Assembly: GCA_001662425.1 (NCBI GenBank)
Contig: BDDC01000423.1
Span: 19,393-63,437 of the forward strand
Direction: 5' to 3'
Origin: Chlamydomonas sphaeroides
Lineage: Eukaryota > Chlorophyta > Chlorophyceae > Chlamydomonadales > Chlamydomonadaceae
DNA: 44,045 nucleotides
The position numbers and the translations under genes are program-made. Below, piece by piece: positions 11,001 through 21,684 of this stretch (position 1 is its first letter; the number at the start of each line of letters is the position of its first letter). The notes under the pieces are model-generated. The model worked only from the letters and a program-made list of their open reading frames with translations. It had not been told where the DNA came from and did no database searches.

Positions 11001-14000
11001 AGGGGCGTAGGGTACGTGTCATTGGCACAGGGGACTGCAGGGCGGGAGAGGGGCTGCAGCACGCGGGTGTCGTCCAGCGCCAAATGCGGGCCCGGAGGGT
11101 GAGGGGGCGGGGCCAGTGGGGACTGCAAAGGCAAGGCCAAGCGGGGCCGGGGGGCACCGGCTGCAGGGCAATGGTTGGCGACTGAGTCGGGGAGGGGCAA
11201 GGTCTCGTGGGTAGGGTTATGGGTTATGGGCGTTATGGGCGACGTGTCCCCCTCCCTCCCTCCCGCCCACCCGCCCACCCTGTGTGCAGGTCTGCAGCAG
11301 GTCGTAGCCCAGCACCTCCCGGGCCTGGGCCAGCATGGCGGCCACGGGGGGCAGCGAGGCGGCGGCGGCCAGCATGCCCACGGCCTGGGAGCCCTGCGGG
11401 TTGGGGCCAGGCGGGTGGGTGGAGGGGGTGAGGGCAGGGGGGATGAGCGTGTGTGCGTGTGGGGAGGGGGCGGGACGGCATGCCCGCCGCCTGGGAGCCC
11501 TGCATGCGATGAAAGCAGGTGGACGGCCTGAGGGGCGGGAGTGGGAGGGCACGAGTGGCCGGGTGGTCCTTGCACGGCGCTCGCCCTTTTACTGTCGAAC
11601 CAGCGTAGAAGTCAGTGAAAAGTACCTGCGACAACCGCCAACACTGGCAGCCCGGCTCGCCCTGCGTGCGGCTGTGTGGCCCCACACCCCAACCCGCCCC
11701 CACCTGGCCGGGGAAGACAAAGGCGATGCGCTCGCGGGCAGGAGCGTCCAGCACCGCCGACGGGCCCGCAGCTGCGGCGGCGATAGCCGGTGCGGGTGCG
11801 GTGCTGAGGGCTGCCAGCACTTCGCTGCCGTCGCCGCCTGCGGAATGGGCCGGCGAGCACGAGGGACGCGGCGTGCGGTCGTGAAGCAAGGTCCTGAAGG
11901 TGCAGTCCTAAAGGTCCCGGGCGCCCGATGGCGGCAGTGCTCTCCTCACAACCTCCACAGACGCTGGCGAGGATCCCCACCCCCGCCGCCACCTGCACAG
12001 CACACGCCCCTGGCCTGCCCGCCGGCCCACCCGCCGCCAGCGACGCCAGGAAGGCCTCGCGCTTCTGCCGCCGCGCCGCGCTCTGCGCCGCCTTCTCCTC
12101 CTGTCACGCGGAGCCACGGAGCCACGGGGCCACGGGGCCACTTCTATGCGCCAAGCAACGCAGTGCGACCCACTCGCAACCCAGTGCGTGCCCAGGACTT
12201 GTCCACCCTGTCCGCCCCCGCCCCCACCTGCTTCCTGCGTCGCAGCGCCTCCTCGGGGTAGGGGTGCACGTAGGCGGGCGGCCAGGAGGAGACCACCTGG
12301 CGGGCAGCAGGGTGCGGCGTGGGGAGGGGTCGACAGCCGGGGACCCGCGTGGCTTGCGGAGGGAGAGGGGGAGGGAGATATCACGCAAGCCTTGACCAAC
12401 TGCCGAACGCGGGTCAGGAGAAGGGGAACAGAAGAACACACCACCTGGCGGAAGCCTGGTCCTGAGCTCGGTGCCAGTCATCCATGCCAGCGCCCCCCGC
12501 CCAAGCCTACCTCGAGGCCGTAGTCGTACAGGGCCCACCAGTCGCCGATGTCGGGGTGCGCCCGGGGGGCCTGAGCGGCGGCGGGGAGAGGGCGCACAAG
12601 TTGGGGTGGGCGGGCGGGCGACGGTGCGCGTGCCTCGGGCACGTGGCAAGGCACGGCTCTGCCCCACGCTCCCAGGAAGGGAGCCGGCAGCTCCGGCGCC
12701 GTACCTTTGGCACAGCCGCGTACTTCTCCTCCAGGGCCTACGGGGCACGGGCGGCAGGAGCAGCGCAGAGCGCAGCAGCGGGGCCGCATTACAGCGGCGG
12801 CGCCTGGCCGCACCGCACCCACGGTCCCACGCCTCCCCTTGCTAGCTTATGTGTTGGCCCCTCTCTTGACAGCCCTCCTCTCCGACGCCTGCTGCCTGGC
12901 CCCCCTCCACGGCCTCGAGGCCCCCACCTGCAGCGCCAGCCGCACGCTGGGCGGCTCAGCCACCGCCAGCTGGCTGGGGGCCTTGGGGCCGGGGTCCAGG
13001 TAGGGGTCGTAGTCGGCACTGGGCGGGAGGGGAGGGGAGGGGGCCGAAGGAGGGCGAGAGGGAGGACAAGTGGGGCAGGAGGTGAGCGAAGCCGACCGCG
13101 AGGCTAGCCGTGTGGGCCGGCGGGGTGGGGCCGTGGGGTGGGGCCTTGTACGTCCGTAAGTGTCGCATCCGGGGAAGGCGCCGCTAGGGGGACGAGGCGG
13201 CGGCAGAGGAGCGATGCAGCGGGCCACGTGCACTCACCTGAGGATGGCGGGGTCCGCGCCGCGGGACTGAAGGTGGGGAGCGGGCGGGGGCGAGGGCGCT
13301 CAGCTGCTCACATTTCAGCTGCTCGGGCAAGGGACAAGCACGACACTGAACGTGCGGTTGCCTTGAGCAGACGGGGACAGTCTCCAGCGTGCCCCACCCC
13401 GCACTGTTCCCCTCGCTCCTCTCCCCGCCCCTACCTCTCCCTCCCGCCCCTACCCCCCACCAGCAGGTACTCGTACAGCTCCAGGTAGCCCTCGCAGTGC
13501 GCCAGCAGCGCCGCGCGGTGCAGCGGCGTGAGGCCGCGGGGGTCGGCCTGGTTGACGTGCGCGCCGCAGTTGAGCAGGTGGTGCAGCTGGGGGACAGGCG
13601 GGGAGGGGACGGCGGGGGTAAGGAAGCGCGGTTTGCAGGCGCGTGTGCGAGTGGGCCGGGAGGTCCGCGGTCCGCATCGACAAGGGTCATGCGGCTGGGG
13701 CATGCGGCTGGGGCACACGGGCGGCAGGACACAGGCATGCAAGCGCTTGCTGCCGCCAGCCCCTCCCCCCTCAACTGCCCCTTTCCCCTCTCCTGCCCGC
13801 ACCATGTCCAGCTGGCGGTAGGTGACGGCAAAGTGTATGGGCGCCCCGGCGCCATTGTCCTGCGTCACAAAGTAGGTGTCCACCTGGCGGTGGAGCGGAG
13901 CGGAGGGGGGCGGAGGGCATGGGTGGGGAGAGGGGGCGGTGCCAGCACGCGCCCTCGCCTGCCCTCGGCAGCTACCAGAGGCACGATGCCACCCGTTTCT

Positions 14001-14379
14001 CCCGCTCTGCAGCCTCATCCCAGTGGCCCAGCATCAGGCGCTCACCTCCGATCGCTGCCCTCACCAGCCATCTCCCCCAACCCCTCGCCCCCGCGCCCCG
14101 TCCGGATCGCTTGCTCTGGCCCCTCCACATCAGGCAGCGGCAGCGGCCCGCCACGGTGCGCGGCAGCCCCTCTGCGGCCGGCCAGCGTGCCAAGGCGCAG
14201 GCCCTCCGCCCCTCCGCCCCTTCTGCCCCCTCGCCACGCCTCCCCTTCAGCCCTGCCCTCACCTCCATGATGCGCGCCAGCACCTCGGGATCGCCCAGCC
14301 GCACCGCCGAGTAGAAGGCCAGCGGCGGGTGCCGCGGCTGGGGCGCGTAGCGGCCGCAGCCCGACAGGTCGCGCGGCAT
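8076..14379 (-). CDS. MCT1: Ankyrin-repeat / malonyl-CoA:acyl-carrier-protein transacylase fusion (FabD/MCAT family)
   Basis: Seventeen exons: 14379-14263, 13883-13803, 13586-13461, 13266-13238, 13018-12928, 12737-12705, 12570-12511, 12296-12228, 12100-12031, 11837-11704, 11393-11279, 10972-10779, 10412-10197, 9885-9796, 9228-9172, 8975-8844, 8258-8076. All junctions are GT/AG and the sum is exactly 599 codons (598 residues). Residues about 50-117 are ankyrin repeats (PRGLTPLHRAALLAH; LLSRGADPAIL). A linker with HPDIGDWWALYDYG and a charged helix follows to about 240. Residues 262-598 are a full MCAT: FVFPGQGSQAVGM (267-279), nucleophile Ser353 in GLSLGEYTAL, Arg378, catalytic His481 in SGAFHTSLMEP, and the ending VWELGPGAQIKAMVKR. 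MCAT loads malonyl groups onto ACP for plastid fatty-acid synthesis. No start codon or transit peptide separates the halves. ATG 14379 is the first Met in frame; an upstream transit-peptide exon is possible (acceptor-like CTCACGCAG near 14412). Confidence 0.9.
8399..8678 (+). repeat. Dispersed repeat, copy A (in the last intron of the ankyrin-MCAT gene)
   Basis: About 280 bp that match 14991-15269 in the same orientation with clear but diverged identity. The longest shared blocks include ACAACCGCATAATGACCGAC and CATGCACCCATGCGCAGCTG. This copy has an extra AT-rich TTAATTGTATTAAT patch. No coding potential is recognised and no poly-A tail or terminal inverted repeats are obvious; it may be a SINE-like or MITE-like family. 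Confidence 0.8.
9125..9172 (-). repeat. 11-bp minisatellite starting at a splice donor
   Basis: On the sense (minus) strand, about four copies of GTACGGATGCC begin exactly at the 5' splice site of the intron after exon 15 of the ankyrin-MCAT gene (exon ends at 9172, donor GTACGG). Each unit repeats a donor-like GTACGG. Confidence 0.85.
10097..10137. repeat. GGCACATGTAC minisatellite in an intron
   Basis: Three to four 11-bp units of plus-strand GGCACATGTAC lie in the intron between exons 13 and 14 of the ankyrin-MCAT gene. Confidence 0.85.
10522..10640. repeat. About 22-bp minisatellite (GTACGGCAGGGCACAAGCTG unit) in an intron
   Basis: Five to six slightly variable units lie in the intron between exons 12 and 13 of the ankyrin-MCAT gene. 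Units abut without unique spacers, so it is a tandem repeat and not a CRISPR array. Confidence 0.85.
10932..11112. repeat. 119-bp tandem duplication spanning the start of MCAT exon 12
   Basis: About 60 bp around the acceptor of exon 12 (10932-10991) recur at 11052-11112 with only a handful of mismatches, an offset of 119 bp. The duplicated piece includes the pyrimidine tract, acceptor and first ~45 bases of the exon (LDDTRV). In the upstream copy the acceptor AG has become GG, so it is not usable. Weaker similarity continues (GGGGACTGCA in both units), consistent with a whole 119-bp unit duplicated and then diverged. Confidence 0.85.
11478..11503 (-). repeat. Intronic copy of the start of MCAT exon 11
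   Basis: The sense strand reads GCAG then GGCTCCCAGG followed by GGGCATGC, matching the acceptor and first 22 bases of the true exon (11393 downward, GSQAVGM) in 20 of 22 positions. It lies 106 bp upstream of the true exon, inside the intron. The AG is intact here, so it is a potential decoy acceptor. Confidence 0.75.
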
Positions 14380-15636
14380 GGTGCCCCGGGCAGGAGGGGC
14401 GGCGGCTGCGGCTGCGTGAGCGCCGGTGGGGCCTGGGCCGAGCCGAGGCGGTCGTTGTGTGGTGAGAGGAGCGCAGGCTGGCTTGCTGCAGCCTCGGAAG
14501 TAGCGGCGAGTGGGCCGCTGTCCGGCGTGTGGGGCAGTAAGGCGGGTGCGGATTGGAGGCGGTGTTGGCGGGGAGGCAGGTGCGGGCGGAAGCGTCTAGG
14601 GCGCGAGTCGGCCGGTCCCAGACTGGGCACCTCCGAGATGGTGGCATGGGCAGGGTCCAGACGCCGTCTTAGGTGAGACACGCATGAGATAGCCATGTCA
14701 CAGCTGCTCGGTGGTCGCCTGCAGTGCACCGTTGAGCTACACGTGAGGAGAGACCCGGGGGACGGCGCGGCAGTGGTTGTCGACCGGCCGATGTGCGCCA
14801 GAGCCGTCATCGATGCCTGGCTAGCAGCCCAACATTCCTCAGGCGGTGCGAAAGCTTGGAGGTACTGGGTGCAACGGCGCCTGCCCCGCCTGCCCGTGCC
14901 CGCAGAAGTGGCTGGCGCTGCAGGGTTGACCCGGCCCGACCTCGCCACCGAGCGATCGATGCGTCACGATGGCTTGGCGACGGCTGTCGGGGAGAGCGGT
15001 GCCTGGCCGCGTTTCGTTGCGTTCGTGTGTGCCAACACTGCGGAACGTACGTGGCGTTGCTGGCACATGCGTGCAGCTGATGGGCAGAGTTCGGTTGTCC
15101 TGCCGTTGAGGCAGTTCGGGCGGGAAGGTCCGGCCCGTGGGGTGAGGGCACGGAGGTTAGCGTGCCCGAGACCCTTTAAATAGTCCCAGATACAACCGCA
15201 TAATGACCGACGGTGTCCGTCTGGTCTGGGTGGCCTCTTTTGGGGGCCATGCACCCATGCGCAGCTGGGGAGGTTTAACGGCGTGTGCCCCTAGCTCCAC
15301 TCATGTCTCCCGGCATGCAACCGACGCCTTCTGTTACCCGACGCCCCGGCATGCGTCAGAGCTGGTGCGTTGTGCTGTGAGGTGCTCAGAGGGGGTCGCG
15401 TAGTTGATGGTGGATGCTTTGGATGCTCGCAGAAGGTCTGCATCGGCGAAACGCTGAAACAGTAGGCATTTCCGGGCCCTTGCCAGTCTATCGTGTATAT
15501 ACTGTAACTCCGAGTTCCTCTGTGACTCTACTTTTCGCCTCAGTCGGGAGCTGTCGGCGCTGCCGCGATGGCCGACTAAGCTCGCCACACAAACCATACG
15601 GTCGCACGAGATCAATCTTTATACCTTGTTGCAGAT
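14380..15636. promoter_or_regulatory. Divergent spacer between ankyrin-MCAT (minus) and importin-11 (plus)
   Basis: Both genes should start transcription from this 1.26-kb spacer. On the MCAT side the frame upstream of ATG 14379 stays open to about 14596 with no Met, leaving room for an undetected upstream exon. The spacer also contains copy B of the dispersed repeat. I identify no specific TATA box or factor site. Confidence 0.5.
14991..15269 (+). repeat. Dispersed repeat, copy B (between the divergent genes)
   Basis: Partner of 8399-8678, same orientation, about 6.6 kb away. Homology begins at GGAGAGCGGTGCCTGGCCGC and ends after GCGCAGCTGGG. Position between two gene starts means it may carry or disturb regulatory sequence. 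Confidence 0.8.
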
Positions 15637-18600
15637 ATGGCTCAACCGCTTTCACAGCAGGACTGTCAGGGCCTGCTGCAGTGCCTGCAGAATGCGCTGA
15701 ACCAGAACCCCGAGGTCCAGAAGCAGGCGGAGGCATACATACAGTCGCTGGACAGCAGGCCTGGCTTCAGCTCCGCGCTTGCGGTGAGCATACCCTGGCA
15801 CACGCACCCGGACATGCGTCGCCGACCTCCCCGCCGCCGACCCGCGCCGCAGGAAATCGTCAGCAACCGCGACGCGGATCACAGCGCCCGCTACCTTGCA
15901 TCGGTGCATCTGAAGAACAGCATCCACCGGAACTGGAAGAAGCGGCTGACGGGCGCGTGAGCTGCGTGCTGTGCTCCCCCTAGCGACCTCGCGCGCCACG
16001 CCGCGCCACGCCACCCCCGCCGGCTCCCGCGCGCTCATCCCGCGCATGCCCCCGGCCCCCCGCTCGCCTGTGTCACCTCCAGCGGCATCACGCCCGAGGA
16101 GAAGGCGCACCTGAGGACCAAGCTGTCGCAGCTCATCCCGCAGGATGACAACCAGGTGGGAGAAACTAGGAGCTGCCCCGGGCGCGCAGCATCCGCGCCG
16201 CTGGGCTGCCGAACCCTGTAGGACCCGGTCCGGGCCCCTGACCACGTACTCAGTCGCTCAGCCTGCCCCTGGGTGCTCATATGGCCCAGGATGGCTCGGT
16301 CGCCTGACCCTCCCGGGGGGCGGCGGCCGTGCGGCCATGCCCTCGTGCGCCCTCACCCCCCCCCTTCCTCCCGCCTCGCGCCTCACCTCCCCCTCGCCCT
16401 CCTACCTCCTCCCTCACCCCGCCTCTTACCGCCTCCGCTCCTCCTGCCTCCCTCCTCCTCCCCCTCCGCCAGATCGCGGTGCAGGTGGCTCTGGTGTACG
16501 CCAAGGTGGCGCGCTTCGACTACCCCTCCGACTGGCCGGGCCTCTTCAACGACCTCATGGCCAACCTGGGGGCGGGCCAGGCGCTGACCGTGCGCAGGTG
16601 GGAGCGAGGGAGGGGGAAGGCGTGGTATGCGTGTGGGTTGGAGTGGCAAGGGGAAGCGGATGCAGGCTGTGTGGTTTGCGTGGGCGCGGTGGTGGATGGC
16701 CGGGGCGGTGGGGAGGTTGGGGCCGGCCAGGGGTCAGGGGGCAGGACACGACAGGCGATCAGGGCTGGGGACGTGCGGTGGAGCAGCGCCGGCCGATGGG
16801 CTGGGGGGTTGGGCCGCTCGCGCGGAAACCCAGCCTGCCAGCCCAACACCCCGGGCCCTGCCTGTCCCCGACCTGTCCCCCGCCTGTCCCCCCGCCTCCG
16901 CCTCCCCCACCTCTCCCCGCTCCCTTCCTCCCCCCCCCAGGGTGTACCTCATCCTGCACCATGTGCTCAAGGAGCTGTCCAGCAAGCGCCTGGTGGCGGA
17001 TCAGGCCAACTTTGCGCAGGTGGCGAGGGGCTGGGGTCGATTCTGGACTTGCGGGGAAGCGGGCTGGGTCGTTGATGGGGGCGCTGCTACACAACCGGCA
17101 CGTGAAGGGGGTGCGGGAACACACTGTTTGGCGCCACAAAGACGTCGGCCAAGCTGCCTCCGAGCCCGCTGCTCCGATGGCCTCGCCCGCCCCCCGTGCC
17201 AGGTCACGGAGCTGCTGTTCGGCCACGTGTGGGGCCAGTGGTGCTCCGACACGCAGCTGCTGCTTTCGGGGCTGCCGGGGGGGCTGGAGGCGGCGGCGCC
17301 GCCGCAGCCGCTGCTGCAGAGCTGCGAGCGCTGGATGCTGCTGCTCAAGGTGCGTGTGTGGAGGAGGGGAAAAGGGGGGTTCGAGGAGGAGGGGGCAGCA
17401 GGGGCGAGGGAAGGGGCAGGGAAGGGGCAGGGAACGGGAGGGAATGGGCAGGCAAGGGGAGGGGCAAGCCCGCAAGGGCGGCACGAACGCTGCGTCCCTG
17501 CTGCGTCACACGGCTTGAGCAGGGGTCTGGGGTGGGCAGCAGGGGTCTGGGGTGGGCAGCAGGGGTCTGGGGTGGGCAGCAGGGGGAGGCGAGCAGGCTG
17601 GCGCCCCCAACGCGGCATCGTGCGTGCGGAGAGATGTCCGCGCACAGGCGTACATGTCTGTCAGCGCTGACGCCCCTCGCCTGCCCCGCCGCCCTCCCTG
17701 CCCTGCCTCACCCCTCCCCGGGACCCCAGATCCTGCGCCGCCTCATCCTGCACGGCTTCCCCTCGGACGCTCGCAGCCTGACCCCCGTGGCTGCGGTGCA
17801 CAGCTGCTGCCCGCACATGGTGGCGGCGCTGCAGGTGGGGCCGGCGTGTGTGTATGTGTGGGGGAGGAAAGTCGAGGGGGAGGGGCCAGGGGGAGGGGCG
17901 CTGGGCACTCCCACACGGGGCTGACTGCTGCGCGCACCTGGTCGCGGCGCGGCAGATGGGGACCTACGAGTAACAGAAAGTATCATTCCCCGAACGGCAC
18001 GCCCTGGGTGTACGTGGGTGGGGGGGGGCGGGCGGGAGGGTAGGGAGGGAGGGAGGGATGGGGAGGGAGGGATGGGGAGGTGCGCAGGACGACACACGGC
18101 GCGGAGAGATGGCGGGACGGGGGCTGCCTGCACACGGCGGCGGCGCTGCGGGAGTACGTTGCCTCACGTCCTGACCCTGCCCCCCCCTCGCTGCCGCCTC
18201 CCCCTCGCCCCAACCGCGCAGGGGCTGCTCGGAGTGCGGCCGCCCGGCAAGTCGCTGCCGCGCTCGCACCTGCAGGTGTGCGGGCCGGAACATGGGGCGT
18301 GGCAGGAGGGGGAGAAGGGGCCGCGGCAGGGCCCAGCACGGTGCTGCGCCGCCAGCGATGCAGCCTGCGCGCACCTGCACCTGCGGGTGTGGGGTTCGCC
18401 AAGGGAAGGGGAGGAGAAAGGGGGCAGGGGCCGCGGCAGGAATGCCGGGGGTGTGCGAACCGGTCCACCGGCCCCCGCCTCACGTACGAGTTGCCGCCCG
18501 CAGCGTGCCCCAGAGCCGCACCGCCCATCGCCGGGCCTCCCGCCCCCTCGCCCCGCCTCGCCTGCCCCACCCCCGGGCCCCAGGCCATGCTGGACCGGGC

Positions 18601-21600
18601 CATCCCCCACCTTGGGGTGTTGCCTACGCTGGGACCTTCGTCACTGCTCTCGCAATCTCTACTCATGCAGTGCCCACCCCGCACCCCCTCACCACGCCCC
18701 GACTTCCCTCTGCCCTCCAGGCCATGCTGGACCGCGCCATCCTCAAGCTACTCAAGACGCTCAGCCAGGTGCTGGAGACGCACCCTTGGTGAGGGGGAAA
18801 AGAGGGGGAGGAGGGGGAAAGAGCCGTTGGTAGCGGGGTGCGGTGCACAGCCAACCGGTCCTCCTATGTCGCTGTCGCCGTGTCGCCTCCGTCAAACACA
18901 CCCAGGACCCGCCACACCCCGCACGCGCACCCGCCCACCCTCCTTCCTCTCTTCCCCGCCAGGTCCTTCCACGGCGCCGGCGTGCTGTTCCCCGCCATGG
19001 ACACAGCCGCCAACCAGCTCATCCAGGCCGTCTCGCCGCACGCACCGCCCCCCGCCTCCGCCTCCGGCCCCGCCTCCGGCTCCGGCTCCGGCCCCGCCAC
19101 CGCCTCCACCTCCTCCGCGCCCTCCTCCGCCGCCGCCGCCGCCAGCGCTGAGCGGCGGCTCACCGCCTGCTGCGGCCTGCTGGTGGCGGCCACCTCGTGC
19201 AAGCCGTACAAGGGCCACGGCCCGGGCACGCTGGAGCCGGGCACAGGGCAGCCCAGGGTGAGCCGCAGCGGCGGGGCGGGGGGTGGGTGGGTGGATGGGC
19301 AGAGGCGTCGCGAATGGGGCTGAGGGGGAACTGACGGCAAGACGGAGCGGGAGCGTCGGGTGGCGAGGGCTGCGCTGGGCGGCAGCGGGACCCGCAGCGC
19401 CGGGGCGATCGACGGGGCGGGGCAGCCCAGGGTGACGCTGATCCAGACCCCGCTGCGTCGCCTCACGGATCCCCACGCGGGTCGGGTAACGGCCGGCAAC
19501 GGGGGCCGGCAACGGGGGCCCAACGGCGGCCCCCTGGGCGTCAGATTGCTGGGATGCTGCTGCGTACTCCCGCGGAAGGCCGTGGTCCTGGTCGCGTGGG
19601 CACAGGGGGAGTTGGAGGCCGCCGCAGCCGCGCACTAGGCAACGGCACCGCATGCCAAGCCCGCCGCCCCTACCCACCCCACCCCGCCCTCTCCCGCCCT
19701 CCCCCCCTGCCAGGACATGTCGCGCTCCAAGGCCATGGCCGCCGAGGTGCGGTCCGCGCTCGAGGGCTTCTGGGCGGCGCCCTGCACCGCGGCGGGCGGC
19801 GCGGCGCCCGGGCAGAGCCGCCTCATCGCCCTCGTGGGGGCCTTGGTGAGCGGCCGGCGGGGAAGGCAGGAGCGCGGGAGGGCCCCTGGGCAGGGCGGGT
19901 GGGAGGCGGCCACGCAGCAGCGGGTGTGCAGCAGGCCTAGCGGCATGCAGGCTTGGCGCACTGCGCGGGCGCAGCGGGCAGAGGGGTGAGGAGCTTTGGC
20001 CAGGAAAGCTGGGGCCGGCGGCGATGGCGCCGTGCGGGGGATGGGCTCGAACCGCTTCCCCTCAACACCCGCAACACCCGCAACACCCCCGCTCCCTCCC
20101 CACGGCCCCCTTCCCTTCCCCCCTCGCCCCTTGCCCCCTTCCCATCCCTCCCTGCTCCCCCCCAAGGTGAGCCGCCACATGCTGCTGTCTCGCTCCGACC
20201 TAGAGTCGTGGCGGGACAGCCCCGAGGAGTGGGCGCACGCGGCGGGCAGCGGCGCCTGGCAGGACAGCCTGCCGCTGGCGGCAGAGCAGCTGTACATGGT
20301 GCTGCTGCAGGTGAGGGCCGGGGCGGGAGTAGGAGAAGGGTGGGGTGGGGTGGGTGGGTATAAGATGGGCAGAGATTGCGAAAGCAGGCAAGGGAATGAG
20401 GAGGGTGTTGGCGACCGCTGGGAGAGGGACGTGCTGCTGCAGGTGGGACCGGAGGGCGGGGGGCGGGAGGGGAGAGAGAGAGAGAGATGACAAAAGGAAA
20501 CAGAAACGGAAACCGAGCAAGGAAAAACAGGAAAGCAGGGAACAGGAACCGAGTCAAAGTGCGCGCGTACAGGGGCCTGAGCTGGTGCTGCCTGCACACC
20601 TGCCGCCTCACCTCATCCCTGCTGAAGCCTGACCGCCCTCCTGCCCTCGCCCACCGCCCCCACTGGCCCCTCCGCAGACGTACCGGGAGGTGCTGGGCCC
20701 CGCGGTGGCCGGACTGCTGCCCTCGGTGGCCGCACCCGCGCCCGCCGGCACGCCCGCGGACAGCCTGCCCGGGGAGCGGCTGTGCGGGATACCGCTGGTG
20801 GTGGGGCCGCGGGGCCGGGGGCTGTGGGGGCTGGGCCACGGCAGGGGCCGGCTAAGAAGTCTGCACACACGGCTAATATGCCAATCCCCCAGGGCGTCGT
20901 GTGTCGGGTATATGTTGATTATTATGAACACACGTATGGCATGGACGGGTCCTTCGGTGGTTGCACCGGCAGGGGCCGAAGCAAAGATCCTCGCTCGGCG
21001 CTGCAGCGAACTCGAGATGTCGAGCCTCAGGATCGGGCAGCCTCGCCCACCGCCGCCGCCTTCCCGCCCCCCTCCCTGCCCCCCCGCCCCAGGTCCTGGC
21101 CAAGGACGCGCTGTACGCGGCTCTAGCTGCGGGGGCCTACGAGCTGCACGACTACCTGGACTGGCGGGGCTGGCTGGCGGGCAGCCTGCTCACGGTGCAG
21201 TGGGGGGCCCCGGGGGGCTGCAGGGGGCGGGGTCATTGTGGGTGCCGGCTGAGGCGGCGATGGGGCTGGCGGGGCTGGCCCGCGCTGCGGCGGTTGGGAG
21301 GAGGGCGGGCAGCGCGAGCAGCGGTGGAGGGGCTGGTCGGTGTTGTCCCGAGATGGTGGAGGCCCGGTGGCGCGGAGCCTGCCCTGCGCTCACGCGCCCT
21401 GCCTGCCTCCCTCCCTCCCTCCCTCCCTCCCTCCCTCCCTCCTCCCTCTCCCTCGCTCCCGCAGGAGCTGTCCGACACCAGCCCCGCCAACAAGCCCATC
21501 CGGCGGCGCATCGGCATGCTGGTGGCCGCCAACGTGGACCGGCTCAAGGAGGACGACCCCATACGGTGGGAAGGAAGGGGAGGGCCTGGCTGCGATGGTT

Positions 21601-21625
21601 GGCAGGGCCCAGGGGCGGGGCGGGG

Positions 21626-21684
<59 letters not shown>

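Noticed and set aside
8076..12100. MCAT as a separate gene starting near 11837
   Set aside because: No start codon, transit peptide or 5' boundary was found, and the splice phases link it directly to the ankyrin exons.
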